Counted from the stretch's first letter, positions 18,492 through 28,144 are shown. The stretch: 50,429 nucleotides of DNA from Peptoniphilus indolicus ATCC 29427 (GCF_000227315.1 NZ_JH165061.1:242953-293381), one strand, 5' to 3'. The notes: generated from the sequence alone by a model not told the origin. Made by a program: numbers and translations.

Positions 18492-18527
18492 ACAAAAATG
18501 GACTGTTTTTAAACAGTCCGTTTTTGT
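18492..18527. terminator. Bidirectional terminator
   Basis: GGACTGTTT (18500-18508) pairs with AAACAGTCC (18511-18519), extended by ACAAAAA (18492-18498) with TTTTTGT (18521-18527). It serves the aminopeptidase on the minus strand and the small gene on the plus strand. Confidence 0.8.
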
Positions 18528-19794
18528 TATTTATAAAATTCTTTAAACACATTTATAAAGTGAGCAACATCTGAAGCTCCTGTAAGCTCTCTTGCTGAGT
18601 GCATACCTAGCGTGCTCATGCCTATGTCTACAGATTTAATAGCTATTTGTGATTGTGAAATAGGCCCTATTGTAGAACCTCCCTTTACATCACTTCTGTT
18701 GTGATAAGTTTGGAATGGAACCTTGGCTTTAGTACACATATCTATAAATTTTCCAGCGCTGTATGCATCTGAAGTATATGATCTACTAGCTGCATATTTG
18801 ATAACCGGACCTCCCCCTAGTATCGGTTGATTAGTAGGGTCTGCTTTTTCAGTAAAATTAGGATGTACTGCATGAGCTGCATCTGCTGATATCAAGAAAG
18901 AATTTTCTAAAGCTCTTAGATATTCTTCTCTATTTGCTCCAAGTGCTATTGCAACTCTCTCAAGAATCCTGCCGAGCACTGGCGAATCAGCTCCAGCATA
19001 AGATGTTGAACCAACTTCTTCATTGTCCGTTGCCAAGAACACATTGATCCCTGATGCATTCGACTCTAAAAGAGCTATTAAGCTTGTATAAGCCATAAAT
19101 AAGTTATCCTGTCTTCCTTGAGAAATAAATTCTTCTTTAAGACCTACTAATTCTCCCTTAGCTGTATCATAGATGTATAAATCGTAATCTAAAATATCTT
19201 TAGAATCTATTCCCTTTATCTTTGCCATCTCATTTAATAGCAAGTCTTCTTTCATCTCTTCACTATCCAATGCCATTAGAGGTAATGTGTGTTTTTGAGC
19301 ATTAAATTCAAACCCTTTGTTAACTTCTCTGTTCATATGAATTGCCAAAGATGGAATTGTAAAAATCGGCTTTTTAAAATCTATTAGTTCAGTTACAATT
19401 TTTCCTTCTTTAAAAAACTAATTCTTCCGGCTGCTGATAAAAGTCTATCCATCCAAGTATATAAAATTGGTCCTCCATAAACTTCTGTATTCAATATGAT
19501 ATTTCCGGCACTTTTCATCACAGGATTTCTCTTTATTCTAAAGGTCGGAGAATCGGTGTGAGAACCTATAATTTTAAAACCATCTTCTAATTTTTTATCG
19601 CCTATGTTAATTGCAAGAAGAGCTGTATCATCTATTTTCACATAGAATTTTTTACCATTTAATTTAAACTCTTCCTCCAACTTCAATTCCGTATAATCAT
19701 TTTCAACTAACAAGTTCTCCATATTTTTAACTGCGAAATGTGCAGTCATGGACTTGTCTATAAAATTCACAAGGCCTTCTACTCTACTATTCAC
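18527..19794 (-). pseudogene. apeB: M18 aminopeptidase, frameshifted
   Basis: A zinc aminopeptidase of the M18 (aspartyl aminopeptidase) family, split in two frames. The N-terminal part (19794-19393) contains IGSHTDSPTFRIK, the first metal-ligand motif, and ends in WMDRLLSAAGRISF. The rest (from before 19348 to 18527) contains TDNEEVGSTSYAGADSP, SADAAHAVHPN, GGGPVIKYAASRSY and a terminal GMSTLGMHSARE. A single base added to the T6 run (A6 at 19412-19417 on the plus strand) restores SFFKEGKIVTELIDFKKP and a full-length enzyme of about 420 residues. All metal motifs are intact, so either the break is recent or it is a sequencing error. Confidence 0.85.
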
Positions 19795-20323
19795 CTAGTG
19801 CCTCCTTTAATCTATTATATCTTGGCAGTATATCCTCTTTCTCCACACCATTTATCTCTCTAATAGAAAGGGCATAATCTATTGCCTCTCTAAGTTCAGA
19901 ATTACCTACTGTATCTAATTTCTTTTGCGCTTTCTTAGTTAGTTTGCCCAATTGATTAAACAATTGAACAACTTCGTGTTCATCTTTTATATGCTCTAAT
20001 AAATAAGAAAATTTCCAATCTTTTGAAGTTTCAGTTATCACTGCTTTATACGGAACAACCACTTCCTTTTCTTTAAGTGCCATTAGATAAGATTGTAGAA
20101 TATTCCTATCTAAATCTCCGAATAATAACATCTCTACTTTCGGAATATCAATATAATCTACATCTTCTCTCTCATAACCTTCAAGATTAAATAATACAGC
20201 TACCTTTTGCTCCAAATCTTCTTGTCTAACTTCATTTGTCTCAATTCCAAATTTTTCAGCCACAGTTATTACTTTTTCAAGACGCTCTGCGTCAAATCCA
20301 TAATATAGAAGTTGTTTTTTCAT
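19787..20323 (-). CDS. DUF3783 domain protein
   Basis: 178 residues, soluble, acidic and helical. The middle part (KVEMLLFGDLDRNILQSYL, then VVPYKAVITETSKDWKFSYLL) matches the DUF3783 domain (PF12646), which often shows an MLLF segment. No catalytic motif is visible. It overlaps the start of the M18 gene by 8 bases and so probably leads the operon. The 52-base gap to the divergent EamA gene must hold both promoters. Confidence 0.7.
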   Translation of the reverse strand: MKKQLLYYGFDAERLEKVITVAEKFGIETNEVRQEDLEQKVAVLFNLEGYEREDVDYIDIPKVEMLLFGDLDRNILQSYLMALKEKEVVVPYKAVITETSKDWKFSYLLEHIKDEHEVVQLFNQLGKLTKKAQKKLDTVGNSELREAIDYALSIREINGVEKEDILPRYNRLKEALGE

Positions 20324-20375
20324 ATTTTCCCCTTCCTTAGTCTATGTATAGTATAATACACTAAGGTGATTTAAA

Positions 20376-21277
20376 ATGGAAATACATGAAAAGAATAATT
20401 TAAAATTGGGATACCTTTTGACAATACTTGGAGCTGTAGCTTGGGGTTTTTCAGGAATATGTGGCGAATACTTAATGCAAAGCAGCCATATGAACACCGG
20501 ACTCATAGTAAACATACGACTTATAATTGCAGGACTTTTACTAACTATACTATCTATAGTAAAGTATAAAAAAGAATCCCTATTAATTTTTAAAAATAAA
20601 AAGACTTACTTAATTTAATAATATTTGGTGTTTTTGGAATACTCTTTTGTCAATATTCCTACCTGTCCGCTATAAAATATACCAATGCTCCAACTGGAAC
20701 TGTACTTCAATTTTTAAGCAGCGGAATAATCGTTGTCTATGTTTGCTTAGTTGAAAAGAGATTTCCTAAAATCATAGAAATTTTAGCAATATTCCTATCC
20801 TTGCTTGGAGTTTTTGGACTTGCAACTCACTTCAGTTTAAGTGAATTAGTAATAAGTCCTTTAGGCCTGTTTTGGGGAACAATGGCAGCAATCAGCGTAG
20901 TTGTTTATACACTCATACCAATTAGCTTAATGCTCAAATATCCGAAACTTTCAGTCATAGGCTTTGGAATGCTCGTCGGTGGAATTGTATTTACCATTTA
21001 CCTACAACCTTGGAAATTTGTAGTACCAACTGACTCTGTATCTCTATGGGCTCTCTTTGGAATGGTATTTATCGGAACCGTCTTTTCTTTCTCTTCGTTT
21101 TTAATTGGAGTTAGTATTGTAGGGCCGGTTATCGGAGGTCTTATAGCCGGTCTTGAAGCTGTTGCCTCACTTATTTTTTCAATAATCCTATTAGGACAGA
21201 CATTCACAATTCAAGATTTAGTGAGCATTGCTCTTGTAATGTCTTCCATAGTAATTTTAAGTTTTAAAAAAGATTAA
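20376..21277 (+). pseudogene. EamA/DMT transporter, frameshifted
   Basis: The first frame (20376-20618) gives the first two membrane helices (LGYLLTILGAVAWGFSGICGEY) and stops. Adding one A to the A5 run at 20598-20602 continues the protein through DLLNLIIFGVFGILFCQYSYLSA and APTGTVLQFLSSGIIVVYVC, then joins the frame that ends at 21277. The restored product is about 300 residues with ten helices and two EamA repeats, as expected. The downstream portion is well preserved, so the break is recent or an assembly error. The substrate is unknown. Confidence 0.82.
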
Positions 21278-21288
21278 ACCTTGCTAAC

Positions 21289-21320
21289 ACATTGAATTTA
21301 CAAACTTGTGAGTTCAATGT
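21289..21320 (+). terminator. Hairpin after the EamA gene
   Basis: ACATTGAA (21289-21296) pairs with TTCAATGT (21313-21320), with a 16-base loop. The T content downstream is modest, so it may terminate weakly. Confidence 0.5.
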
Positions 21321-21345
21321 ATTATATTCTCATGGAGGTGTAAGT

Positions 21346-21597
21346 ATGAAAAAATCAATTTTTTATATTTTTTTATTATTAATTTTACTTAATTTAAGTG
21401 CTTATAAGAATACTTACCCAGAAGAAGATAATCAAATATCATTAGATTCTTTCTATGACATATCGTAAAAAACCATTTCTAATAACCCTTATTATTCAGC
21501 ATTTTTCAAATATGAAAATAGAACTTACAAATTAGACTACTTCTCAGATTTAGACACAATTAAATCTTATATAAATAGTTTCTTTGAACAAATATAA
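21346..21597 (+). pseudogene. Small secreted protein with in-frame stop
   Basis: GGAGGTG (21334-21340) lies 5 bases before ATG 21346. The frame encodes a basic start and hydrophobic signal-like segment (KKSIFYIFLLLILLNLSAY), then an acidic stretch, and meets TAA at 21466. The same frame then runs on for 42 more codons (KTISNNPYYSAFFKYENRTY, then LDYFSDLDTIKSYINSFFEQ) to TAA 21597. A bidirectional terminator follows directly. The two halves read as one protein of about 83 residues, so a nonsense change (for example CAA or GAA to TAA) is likely. A 40-residue peptide is the alternative. No family is recognised. Confidence 0.55.
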
Positions 21598-21600
21598 ATT

Positions 21601-21642
21601 AAAAGCTAACGGATTCATTTACTAAATCCATTAGCTTTTTTT
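21601..21642. terminator. Bidirectional terminator
   Basis: AGCTAA (21604-21609) and GGATT (21611-21615) pair with AATCC (21625-21629) and TTAGCT (21631-21636), with one mismatch. T7 lies on the right and A4 on the left. Confidence 0.85.
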
Positions 21643-21644
21643 AG

Positions 21645-22805
21645 TTATTGTAAATATTTTAAAGCATATCTTACAAAATATTCTATTCCAAGTTTCATTG
21701 CTCCCTCGTCTATTTCAAAATACTCATTGTGTTGAGGGAAATATCCCTTATCTCCTGCTCCGCCTAACAATAAAAAGCAACCCGGTATATTCAAAAGATA
21801 TTTTGCAAAATCTTCTCCGCCCATCAGTTTAGGATAGTTTTCGATATAATTTTCTCCAAACACTTCCCTTGCTATTTCAATTCCAAATTCAGTAGCTTTT
21901 TCTTCGTTGACTGTAGCGGGTGTTCCATCGTGATAGTCCAAAGTGATTTCTGCTCTTGTAGTAAGAGCAACTCCGGCTAATATTCTCTCTATCTGTTCTT
22001 TATATTTTGCTCTTAACTCGTTGTTAAATGACCTTGTAGTCCCTTCCAAATGTGCCATTTCAGGGATTACATTCTTAGAATTTCCAGAGTTAAATGCCGT
22101 CACACTTATAACTTGTGGCTCCAATGGGTCGTTTTCTCTGCTGACTATAGTTTGAAGTGCATTTACTACCATAGAACCCGCCACTATTGGATCTACTGCC
22201 AAATTAGGTGTTGCTCCATGTCCGCTTATACCTTTTATGTAGATGTCAAAAGTGTCTGCCGACGCCATAATCGGCCCAACGTTTAGCGATGCCTGTCCAG
22301 ACTTGATACCGGCCCATATATGAAGTCCTATTATGTTATCGAGTGTCTCAATTTCTTTTTCTTTAGAAAGATATTTCGCTCCGGAGTCTTGTATAAATTC
22401 TTCAGCCGGTTGAAAAACAAAAACTATTTCTCCATTAAACTTATCTCTCATTTCATTTAATACTTTTGCCGTTCCAAGCAATACAGCTGCGTGTACATCA
22501 TGTCCGCAAGCATGCATCACTCCGCTGTTTTTAGATGCAAATGGCAAATTAGTCTCTTCTTTTATCGGAAGAGCATCTATGTCCGCTCTTATACCAAGTC
22601 TTTTTCCGGTACTTTTCCCGCAAATCTTGGCTATAACTCCCGTGTCTTTTACAACTCTGTACTCTATACCCATGCTTTGAAGTTCATTTTGAATCTTCTT
22701 AGCTGTGTTGAATTCATTCCAAGACAGTTCGGGATTTTCATGGAAATATCTTCTGAGTTGTATTGTATAATCTTCGACACTTAGTATTTTATCTTTTATA
22801 TCCAT
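21645..22805 (-). CDS. M20 family amidohydrolase/peptidase
   Basis: 386 residues, the size of IAL/HipO-type M20D amidohydrolases that cut N-acyl or N-aminobenzoyl amino acids. Metal-site motifs are present: RADIDALPI, GVMHACGHDVH, FQPAEE and MGGEDFAKYL near the C-terminus. The dimerisation lid (ISGHGATPN) is also typical. The start is 19 bases downstream of the YfcC carrier, so uptake and hydrolysis of the same compound is a fair inference. Confidence 0.92.
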   Translation of the reverse strand: MDIKDKILSVEDYTIQLRRYFHENPELSWNEFNTAKKIQNELQSMGIEYRVVKDTGVIAKICGKSTGKRLGIRADIDALPIKEETNLPFASKNSGVMHACGHDVHAAVLLGTAKVLNEMRDKFNGEIVFVFQPAEEFIQDSGAKYLSKEKEIETLDNIIGLHIWAGIKSGQASLNVGPIMASADTFDIYIKGISGHGATPNLAVDPIVAGSMVVNALQTIVSRENDPLEPQVISVTAFNSGNSKNVIPEMAHLEGTTRSFNNELRAKYKEQIERILAGVALTTRAEITLDYHDGTPATVNEEKATEFGIEIAREVFGENYIENYPKLMGGEDFAKYLLNIPGCFLLLGGAGDKGYFPQHNEYFEIDEGAMKLGIEYFVRYALKYLQ

Positions 22806-22823
22806 AGTTTTCTCCCTCGTAAA

Positions 22824-24221
22824 TTAGAATGGTCCGTAGTTGATTTTTACAGCTATAATTAAAGATATAATCGCAACTACAAATAAGATTGCGAGTAATT
22901 TCCAAACGAATTTATACCATCTGTTAAGTGGAATTTTTGCAATTGTTAAGAACATTAGCAATGTACCACTTGTAAACCACAAACTGTTTGTCAAACCATC
23001 ACCAAATTGAAATGCTAAAATCATAGTTTGTCTTGTCATTCCTATCAAGTCTGCCAAAGGAATTAGTATAGGCATAAGCGCTGTGGCCTTTGCAGAACCT
23101 GATGTGATAAGACCGTTGAATAGTGAGATTATAAACATAACGGCTATTGGTGTGCTAACTGCACCCATCTTACTCAACGGTTTAGAAAGTGCATTTATTA
23201 TAGGGTCGATTACTCCACCGGAGTTCAACATCCATTGAATACCTCTTGCAAGTCCTATTACAAGCGCCGGTCCAAGACCGTCCTTAGCTCCCGCAATAAA
23301 TCCGGAGATGACTTCGTTTATATTCATTCCGTTTATTATTCCACCCATTACTCCCGCAAAGAAGAATGCTGCGCCTAAATCGTTCATGCTCCATCCTTTT
23401 GATGAAACACCAACTATAGATGCTATAAAAGTTCCCAAGAATACTAAAAGAGATAACTTTTGTCTTCCATTCATCTTGGCACTCAATTCATCTGAAAAGT
23501 TAATTCTAAAACTTGAATCGTCTATTCCCTTCATATATGAATTGTTAGGGTCTCTCTTCACGCTTCTTGCATATCTAAGTACATAAATTTGCATAATTAT
23601 GTTAAATATAACCAACAGTATAAATCTAAATGCAAATCCTGAAAACATTGGCAACTGAGCTACTTCGTGTGAAATTCCTACAGTGTACACACTTGATGGA
23701 GATACGGAGAAACTTATCATATCCACCATGGCTGAACAAGCTATCCCAGTCATTACATCATATCCCATTGCCAAACAGAGCGAGATAATTATAGGTATGA
23801 ACGGAACTATCTGTTCATTCCAACCTAAAAATCCTCCCAAACACCCGAACATAACCATTATTAAAGACAATATTTTTTCGCTGCCAAATCTATCTGCCTT
23901 GGATAGAAGTGCAGATACCAATTTATTTATTGCATCTGAACGCTTGTATATCTCTATACATCCAGCCACCATCATAACCACAAACATCATAGATGCTGAC
24001 GATGTCAAACCTTCCGGCACAGCTTGAAAAATAGCTTGAGGTCCTAAATAAGTTTTTTCTGTAGCATGGAAACTATTTGCTATTACAGTTGTAACTCCAT
24101 TGACTTCTTCTCTTTGGAATTCTCCAGACGGAACTACCAATGTTAAAAAATAACAAAAAACAATTACTAAAAATATAATTACAAATGCATCAAATTTTAT
24201 TTTTTTCCTATCTTTATTCAT
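22824..24221 (-). CDS. YfcC-family carrier (C4-dicarboxylate/basic amino-acid type)
   Basis: 465 residues with about 12 membrane helices. The N-terminal VVPSGEFQRE, central GWNEQIVPFIPIIISLCLA and NGLITSGSAKATALMPILIP segments are characteristic of the YfcC/DcuC-like ion transporter group. It probably exchanges amino acids or peptides. It forms an operon with the M20 hydrolase. The 265-base gap upstream holds the folP terminator and AT-rich DNA without another gene. Confidence 0.85.
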   Translation of the reverse strand: MNKDRKKIKFDAFVIIFLVIVFCYFLTLVVPSGEFQREEVNGVTTVIANSFHATEKTYLGPQAIFQAVPEGLTSSASMMFVVMMVAGCIEIYKRSDAINKLVSALLSKADRFGSEKILSLIMVMFGCLGGFLGWNEQIVPFIPIIISLCLAMGYDVMTGIACSAMVDMISFSVSPSSVYTVGISHEVAQLPMFSGFAFRFILLVIFNIIMQIYVLRYARSVKRDPNNSYMKGIDDSSFRINFSDELSAKMNGRQKLSLLVFLGTFIASIVGVSSKGWSMNDLGAAFFFAGVMGGIINGMNINEVISGFIAGAKDGLGPALVIGLARGIQWMLNSGGVIDPIINALSKPLSKMGAVSTPIAVMFIISLFNGLITSGSAKATALMPILIPLADLIGMTRQTMILAFQFGDGLTNSLWFTSGTLLMFLTIAKIPLNRWYKFVWKLLAILFVVAIISLIIAVKINYGPF

Positions 24222-24440
24222 TTTATCCTCCTTATCTTATTAATTGTTTTTTAATCTACCTACTCATAAAAATATTTTCGCTTCACCTCCCCTATAAATT
24301 TTTTGTCTTTAAAAGTGGTTTGAAATCAAAATATTAAATTAAAATTTCAATCTCGATTTCATCCTTTATTTCATTATAACTCTAAAGAAATTATATTTCT
24401 ATAGAACTTTAATTTCGCTCATTAATCCTAATTTAATATT

Positions 24441-24471
24441 AAAATAGAGCTGATCTCATAAAAGTCAGCTC
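24441..24471 (-). terminator. Terminator of folP
   Basis: GAGCTGA (24447-24453) pairs with TCAGCTC (24465-24471). On the minus strand an AT-rich ATTTT tract follows. Confidence 0.65.
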
Positions 24472-24486
24472 ACAAGCTTTAAAATT

Positions 24487-25455
24487 TTATTTATTTTTAT
24501 ATGCACCAAAATTTATATCTTCCATTTCATCTGCCATTCTAACGCTATCTGAAATGCAAGCTGCCATCAAGTGAGGTTTTATAGTGTGAACTCTTACAAC
24601 TTCAACACCCTTAAATGCAGCTATAGATGTTAAAATAGCAGAACTTTGATCTCTGTTTATGCTTCCTTCTTCAGTTTCAAAATTAGTTTCAAATCCATTT
24701 TCATCTAAGATATTCATTATGAATCTTTTTCTCGATACTCCAAGGAATGTAAAATATCCCATTTCTCTTATAATATCTACTTTGTTTATCAACTCTAAAT
24801 TTTCTTTTTTTGTAAGTCCAAATCCTATACCCGGGTCAAGCATAATTCTCTCTTTAGATATTCCATATTTTTCAGCCAGTTCCAAACTCTTTTTAAAATA
24901 TTTTTCCATAACTTCCACAATGTTCATATCTTCATATGATTTTAACTCTGCTTCTGAAAATACTCCGTCTCCTCCAAATTTAGGAAATACCTTTGAGCTT
25001 GGATGACTCGGCCTTGCTATAACAGGATTAAACATGACTATTGCTCCAACATTTGACTCGCCAATTACTTTGCCCATATTTAAATCTCCCAAAAATCCGG
25101 TTATATCGTTTATTATGTCTGCTCCTGCTTCAATTGCTGCCTTAGCCACTTCGCTCTTCCATGTATCTACTGAAATCGGTACATCAACTGAATCTTTAAT
25201 CGCCTTGATAGCTGGCACAACTCTCTTTATTTCCTCTTCAATTTCCACATAAGTGCTTCCCGGTCTTGTAGATTCTCCCCCAACATCTAGCATAGTTGCT
25301 CCTTCAGCAACTAATTCCTTGGCTCTCCTCACAGCATTTTCTATATCGTAATACTTGCCACCATCTGAGAATGAGTCCGGTGTGGTATTTATTATTCCAC
25401 ATAAAATTGTCTTTTCCCCACTTACAATTTTCTTGTCTCTATACTTAAAATCCAT
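24487..25455 (-). CDS. folP: Dihydropteroate synthase
   Basis: TIM-barrel enzyme joining p-aminobenzoate to the pterin pyrophosphate, and the sulfonamide target. It begins with ILCGIINTTPDSFSDGG and GATMLDVGGESTRPGS, and has DVPISVDTWK, LDPGIGFGLTK and a C-terminal VVRVHT that supplies the phosphate-binding Arg-His pair. It is 322 residues, longer than the usual 265-285. Where most enzymes have an MHMRG-like strand, this one has IVMFNPVIARPSHPSS followed by an insertion, as in one streptococcal/lactobacillal subgroup (from memory). No other folate gene is adjacent. Confidence 0.93.
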   Translation of the reverse strand: MDFKYRDKKIVSGEKTILCGIINTTPDSFSDGGKYYDIENAVRRAKELVAEGATMLDVGGESTRPGSTYVEIEEEIKRVVPAIKAIKDSVDVPISVDTWKSEVAKAAIEAGADIINDITGFLGDLNMGKVIGESNVGAIVMFNPVIARPSHPSSKVFPKFGGDGVFSEAELKSYEDMNIVEVMEKYFKKSLELAEKYGISKERIMLDPGIGFGLTKKENLELINKVDIIREMGYFTFLGVSRKRFIMNILDENGFETNFETEEGSINRDQSSAILTSIAAFKGVEVVRVHTIKPHLMAACISDSVRMADEMEDINFGAYKNK

Positions 25456-25590
25456 TGTACTTTAAACTTCCTTTCGTTCTAAAACTTAAAGTTATAATTA
25501 TTGTGAATAATATAATTCATAAAAAATTTTGTCAACAATTTTATTTTATACCTATTAAGTCTATAGAATATCCACAAATTTAAAATAAAA

Positions 25591-25616
25591 ACTCCAAATC
25601 TATAAAGACTTGGAGT
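25591..25616 (-). terminator. Terminator of hsp20
   Basis: ACTCCAA (25591-25597) pairs with TTGGAGT (25610-25616). On the minus strand TTTTTATTTT follows. Confidence 0.75.
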
Positions 25617-25623
25617 CATAATT

Positions 25624-26067
25624 TTAATCAATTTGTATATTTTTTACTTTTTGTAGTTCAGCTTTTTTAGGAATTTGTATATTTAACACTCCCTTATCTA
25701 AGCTTGCCTTAATATTTTCTTCATCTACATCTTTAAAATACATTCTTCTTGAAACTTTTGACATCTTTCTTTCACGATGAATATAATTTTTAGATTCATT
25801 ACTTTCATCAACCGACTCTGATTTTTCAGCTTTTAAAGTCAATTTTCCTTCATCAAATTCAATGCTTATATCTTCCTTTTCAAATCCCGGAAGCTCAGCT
25901 TCTACAGTGTACTCATTGTCATTTTCACTTATGTCTACCTTAAAAGATTCCACATTACTTCTCTTTGATGGAAACTCTTCATTAAAGAATGAATCCATCA
26001 TGTTGTAAAAATCTTCAAAACCCCTATTTTGTAATCCAAATCCATTTCTTCTAACTAAGTTTGTCAT
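25624..26067 (-). CDS. Small heat-shock protein (Hsp20/alpha-crystallin)
   Basis: An ATP-independent holdase chaperone of 147 residues. An N-terminal segment with GFEDFYNMMDSFFNEEF is followed by an alpha-crystallin domain (about 42-135; FKVDISENDNEYTVEAELPG, then LTLKAEKSE). The conserved A-x-x-x-G-V-L motif (ASLDKGVLNIQIP) is present. The C-terminal IxI/V tail is represented by VKNIQID. A CIRCE operator and a strong sigma-A promoter lie upstream, which indicates HrcA control. Confidence 0.95.
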   Translation of the reverse strand: MTNLVRRNGFGLQNRGFEDFYNMMDSFFNEEFPSKRSNVESFKVDISENDNEYTVEAELPGFEKEDISIEFDEGKLTLKAEKSESVDESNESKNYIHRERKMSKVSRRMYFKDVDEENIKASLDKGVLNIQIPKKAELQKVKNIQID

Positions 26068-26092
26068 TTTAACATCTCCATCGATTTAATAT

Positions 26093-26119
26093 TTAGCACT
26101 CTCTTATCTCAAGTGCTAA
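26093..26119 (-). promoter_or_regulatory. CIRCE operator (HrcA binding site)
   Basis: TTAGCACTC, a 9-base spacer and AAGTGCTAA match the CIRCE consensus TTAGCACTC-N9-GAGTGCTAA, with one change. It sits just downstream of the -10 box of hsp20, the usual repressing position. Confidence 0.92.
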
Positions 26120-26123
26120 ATTA

Positions 26124-26152
26124 ATTATAAAATAAAAGTCAAAGAAAGTCAA
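26124..26152 (-). promoter_or_regulatory. Sigma-A promoter of hsp20
   Basis: On the minus strand TTGACT (26152-26147), a 17-base spacer and TATAAT (26129-26124). Confidence 0.88.
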
Positions 26153-26161
26153 ATATATTTT

Positions 26162-27025
26162 TTACCTTCTTCGACCTTTATTTTTATTTTTTGATTTTTT
26201 CATACTTTTTTTCAATTTAATTAGTGTGCTTACTAAATCAAATGCAATGGTTAGAATTAATAGATAGTACACTACGCTGAGTTGTGTTTCATAAAAATAC
26301 ATTTTTAATATTGTACTTAGTAGAATCAAAGCTCCTGCATCAGTTATCACGCTTAGTGTAGTGATAAATTTACCATAATATACTTCTGATATTCTACTTA
26401 TATCTCTTAAAACCAACATGAAAAATATTATTTGTAGTGCTTTTGTAAGTGCTTCTTCTGAACTCAAACTAGCATAGATTATACTCAAGAATATAAATAA
26501 ACTAAATACAAACATAAATAGATATTCACCATTATTTTGAGTGTATCTTTCTTTTGAATAATATAGTTCATCTATGGAGAAATCTTTTACAAGAGAGCTC
26601 ATCATTCTAATGTTCTTCACTCTTTCAGATATGAAACTGCTAAGCACTCCCGTTATAAAAACTGTCAGCAATAAATTCTTAGCTGAGTTTATAATTTCAG
26701 CCTTATTTTGAAATCCGCCAATAAATTTATAAATTATTGTAGCTAATATGATTTCTAAAGACATTATCTTCAAATATTTGAAAAATATCTCATAGTTTTT
26801 CCCTGAAATTAGCATATTTTGTTTGACTTCATACTTAGTTGAAAAATTATAAGGACTTCCAAGCGTCAATAGAAAATCTTCTAATTCTTCGTATGTATAA
26901 TCCTCTCCCAATTTACTCTCTATTATTTCGTTTAAATCATTGGTCGCCGTTATAGAGTTTTCATAGCTCAAGTACTTTACCATTTGATTTATATATCTAT
27001 CCAATAACTCCGATTTTTCTCTCAT
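26162..27025 (-). CDS. HAAS-like (DUF1700-type) membrane protein
   Basis: 287 residues. The N-terminal 60 residues (LDRYINQMVKYLSYENS, later FLLTLGSPYNFSTKY) resemble the helical HAAS signalling domain, with its typical LG-P ending. About six membrane helices and a very basic tail (KLKKSMKKSKNKNKGRRR) follow. Such proteins are usually next to a PadR regulator, but none is here. Its function is unknown. Confidence 0.6.
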   Translation of the reverse strand: MREKSELLDRYINQMVKYLSYENSITATNDLNEIIESKLGEDYTYEELEDFLLTLGSPYNFSTKYEVKQNMLISGKNYEIFFKYLKIMSLEIILATIIYKFIGGFQNKAEIINSAKNLLLTVFITGVLSSFISERVKNIRMMSSLVKDFSIDELYYSKERYTQNNGEYLFMFVFSLFIFLSIIYASLSSEEALTKALQIIFFMLVLRDISRISEVYYGKFITTLSVITDAGALILLSTILKMYFYETQLSVVYYLLILTIAFDLVSTLIKLKKSMKKSKNKNKGRRR

Positions 27026-27052
27026 ACTTCCTCCTAAATCGGATTATAACAT

Positions 27053-27074
27053 AAAAAGGAGCCTTTCGGCTCCT
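27053..27074 (-). terminator. Terminator of the G5/3D gene
   Basis: AGGAGCC (27057-27063) pairs with GGCTCCT (27068-27074) around a 4-base loop. On the minus strand T5 follows. Confidence 0.9.
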
Positions 27075-27076
27075 AT

Positions 27077-28087
27077 CTAATCTAATACATAAACTTTTAC
27101 ATTTCTTCTGCCAAACTTATTTGCTTGAGCATTTGTACTGTAAAATAAATCTATTCTATTTCCTTTAATTGCCCCACCTGTATCTTCTGCTACAGCATAT
27201 CCATAAGTTGGGAATCCATCCATTGACTCTATATATAATTTTGAGCCAAGTGGTATAACTCTTGGGTCTACAGCTACCGCACCAACTCTTGCTCTTGTTC
27301 CCATAGCTGTCTTTGAACCGGCTGTTGGATCATATGCTGTAGCTTGCATAACTATAACTTTCTTTACATTTCTTCCTTGTAAGGAAGCAGATTGATCTTC
27401 TTTAGGTTTATCTTTAGTACCTTTTTCAACAATGGCATTAACAGGTTCTTGAGATACAACAGAATTTATTATATCTATTGAAACCATTTGACCATTTACA
27501 AAAGTATGTTGTACTGTGTCAGTTTTCTTACCAACTACACCTTGTTGAATAACTTTTTCTTCTCCTTTAAACATTTCAGAATTTTCTCTTACTTCTGTTT
27601 CAAAAGGTATATCTGTTTGCACATCAAAAGTTTCTCTATTAACTCTCTCTATAATTATTAGAGTTTCAGGCTTAACCGGTGTATTCATAGCTGGTGTAAC
27701 AACGTCATCTGCATCTACGCTTATCTTTAAATTCTTAAGTATTTCTCCGACATTATCCCCTATGGCCTTTACTGATTTTGATTCTGCACCATCTTGAAGC
27801 TTATAGTTCTTTGGTGCTTTTATTATTATGTCCATATTATCAACAAGCTTTGTATCTAAACTTGGTTCAACAACTTCTTTGTCTTTTAATTCTATACCTT
27901 CATTTTCTAAAAAGCTTCCTACTGTCGATGTATATGTCACTACTTTACTTTCTTTTCCATCTATAATAAGACTTACTTCCTTGCTCATTATAGTGTTAAA
28001 ACCTAATGTGAATGTTGAAGAAAGAATTATTGCTCCCATTACAAAAGTTAGGGCTTTCTTCTTCCACTCTCCATGATTTAAACTCAT
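27077..28087 (-). CDS. YabE-like cell-wall protein: DUF348 repeats, G5 and 3D domains
   Basis: A secreted or anchored wall-remodelling protein of 336 residues. A signal/anchor helix (about 12-30) is followed by two DUF348 repeats (about 35-150) and a G5 domain (about 155-220; FETEVRENSEMFKGEEKVIQ). A linker and a C-terminal 3D domain (about 245-336) complete it. The domain shows TAYDPTAGSKTAMGT, AVDPRVIPLGSKLYI and AEDTGGAIKGNRIDLF, the catalytic Asp residues of the MltA-like barrel. Relatives include Bacillus YabE, YocH and Rpf-like factors. A strong promoter and a WalR-like box lie upstream. Confidence 0.92.
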   Translation of the reverse strand: MSLNHGEWKKKALTFVMGAIILSSTFTLGFNTIMSKEVSLIIDGKESKVVTYTSTVGSFLENEGIELKDKEVVEPSLDTKLVDNMDIIIKAPKNYKLQDGAESKSVKAIGDNVGEILKNLKISVDADDVVTPAMNTPVKPETLIIIERVNRETFDVQTDIPFETEVRENSEMFKGEEKVIQQGVVGKKTDTVQHTFVNGQMVSIDIINSVVSQEPVNAIVEKGTKDKPKEDQSASLQGRNVKKVIVMQATAYDPTAGSKTAMGTRARVGAVAVDPRVIPLGSKLYIESMDGFPTYGYAVAEDTGGAIKGNRIDLFYSTNAQANKFGRRNVKVYVLD

Positions 28088-28127
28088 AACTCCTCCTACT
28101 CTAAAACGGTTACTGATTTGTAAATTT

Positions 28128-28144
28128 TGTAATCATTTTGTAAC
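28128..28144 (+). promoter_or_regulatory. WalR-like box
   Basis: TGTAAT-N5-TGTAAC matches the WalR consensus TGTWAH-N5-TGTWAH. Further TGTAA half-sites occur at 28119, 28196 and 28268. It lies in the predicted 5' leader of the G5/3D gene, just downstream of the start of transcription. Confidence 0.5.

Noticed and set aside
20335-20366. CCTTAGT/ACTAAGG inverted repeat between the DUF3783 and EamA genes as an operator
   Set aside because: Each arm is explained by the opposing AAGG ribosome sites of the two divergent genes.
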